Source: Acanthaster planci (taxonomy: Eukaryota > Echinodermata > Asteroidea > Valvatida > Acanthasteridae). Taken from it: a DNA stretch of 64,000 nt. Positions within the stretch are counted from its first letter, which is position 1. Each line of letters opens with the position of its first letter. Positions 63,791-64,000 of this stretch are shown piece by piece. The notes under the pieces were generated by a model. That model was not told the origin of the DNA. It was given only the letters and a program-made list of their open reading frames with translations, and did not search any database. The position numbers were made by a program, and so were the translations under genes. The DNA lies in assembly GCF_001949145.1 (NCBI RefSeq), contig NW_019091600.1, positions 161,694 through 225,693 of the forward strand, read 5' to 3'.

Positions 63791-64000
63791 CTGAGAGAAA
63801 CGATAAAGACAAGTTGGAATACAAATTTGTACTGTAATCAACAAATAGATAGGCACCAAAGCCTATCACTGTACAATTGGGTTTTATCGCTGACAGTTGG
63901 GCAGCATTATTCAAGCTTCCCTGGCTATGAACTGTCACCTGTGTTGAAATTTCCACCTGACTTTGGCAACATGACTTTTGACACAAGTGAAATTCCAGCA
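63791..64000 (-). other. HSPA4: HSPA4 intron (partial, runs off the right edge)
   Basis: The acceptor polypyrimidine tract (TTTATCGTTTCTCTCAG) adjoins the exon at 63790. The rest is AT-rich, with no exon visible before the edge. Confidence 0.85.

Noticed and set aside
1-64000. CRISPR arrays, operons, insertion sequences or phage genes
   Set aside because: No regularly spaced direct repeats and no bacterial-type coding density; the window is animal genomic DNA.

Overview
The window is animal nuclear DNA. It has two spliced genes with GT-AG introns, coding exons as small as 62 bp, introns up to about 20 kb, and remnants of eukaryotic mobile elements. No bacterial, viral or organellar gene organisation is present. 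The encoded proteins, the intron sizes and the abundance of TACATGTA and TACCGGTA palindromes suggest a marine invertebrate, most likely a deuterostome (echinoderm, hemichordate or cephalochordate). The sequence alone does not let me name the species.

Gene 1 fills most of the window on the minus strand. It is the 5' part of a giant FAT cadherin of the FAT1/FAT2/FAT3 (Fat-like) class. Coding begins in one 3.3 kb exon (46250-49547) that carries the start codon, a signal peptide and about ten extracellular cadherin repeats. A 315 bp exon follows at 25199-25513 and a 62 bp exon at 11676-11737. The three exons join in frame (phases 1, 1, 0) to give 1225 residues. The rest of the gene lies left of the window. 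Positions 1-11675, 11738-25198 and 25514-46249 are its introns. A non-coding first exon and promoter probably lie near 52.6-53.1 kb.

Gene 2 is at the right end, also on the minus strand and upstream of FAT in the same direction. It is the 3' part of an HSP110-family chaperone (HSPA4/HSPA4L/HSPH1 ancestor type). Six exons between 60041 and 63790 encode the last 303 residues: the acidic loop, the helical C-terminal bundle and an acidic tail ending MELD. The N-terminal ATPase and the start of the substrate-binding domain lie beyond position 64000. The 3' UTR probably ends near 58.58 kb, where an AATAAA is followed by a GU-rich stretch.

The introns and the intergenic stretch hold mobile-element debris and repeats. 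The clearest are a 717 bp solo LTR with TG...CA ends and a target-site duplication (44552-45268), a 767 bp foldback element with roughly 248 bp inverted arms (31200-31966), and a 146 bp hairpin element (52106-52251). There are also a LINE-type 3' tail ending in a TAA microsatellite, a possible Penelope-like remnant, and tandem duplications of 44, 32 and about 155 bp. The two genes do not form a functional unit: FAT is a giant adhesion and signalling cadherin at the cell surface, and HSPA4 is a cytosolic nucleotide-exchange factor and holdase. I found no evidence of a novel multi-gene system.
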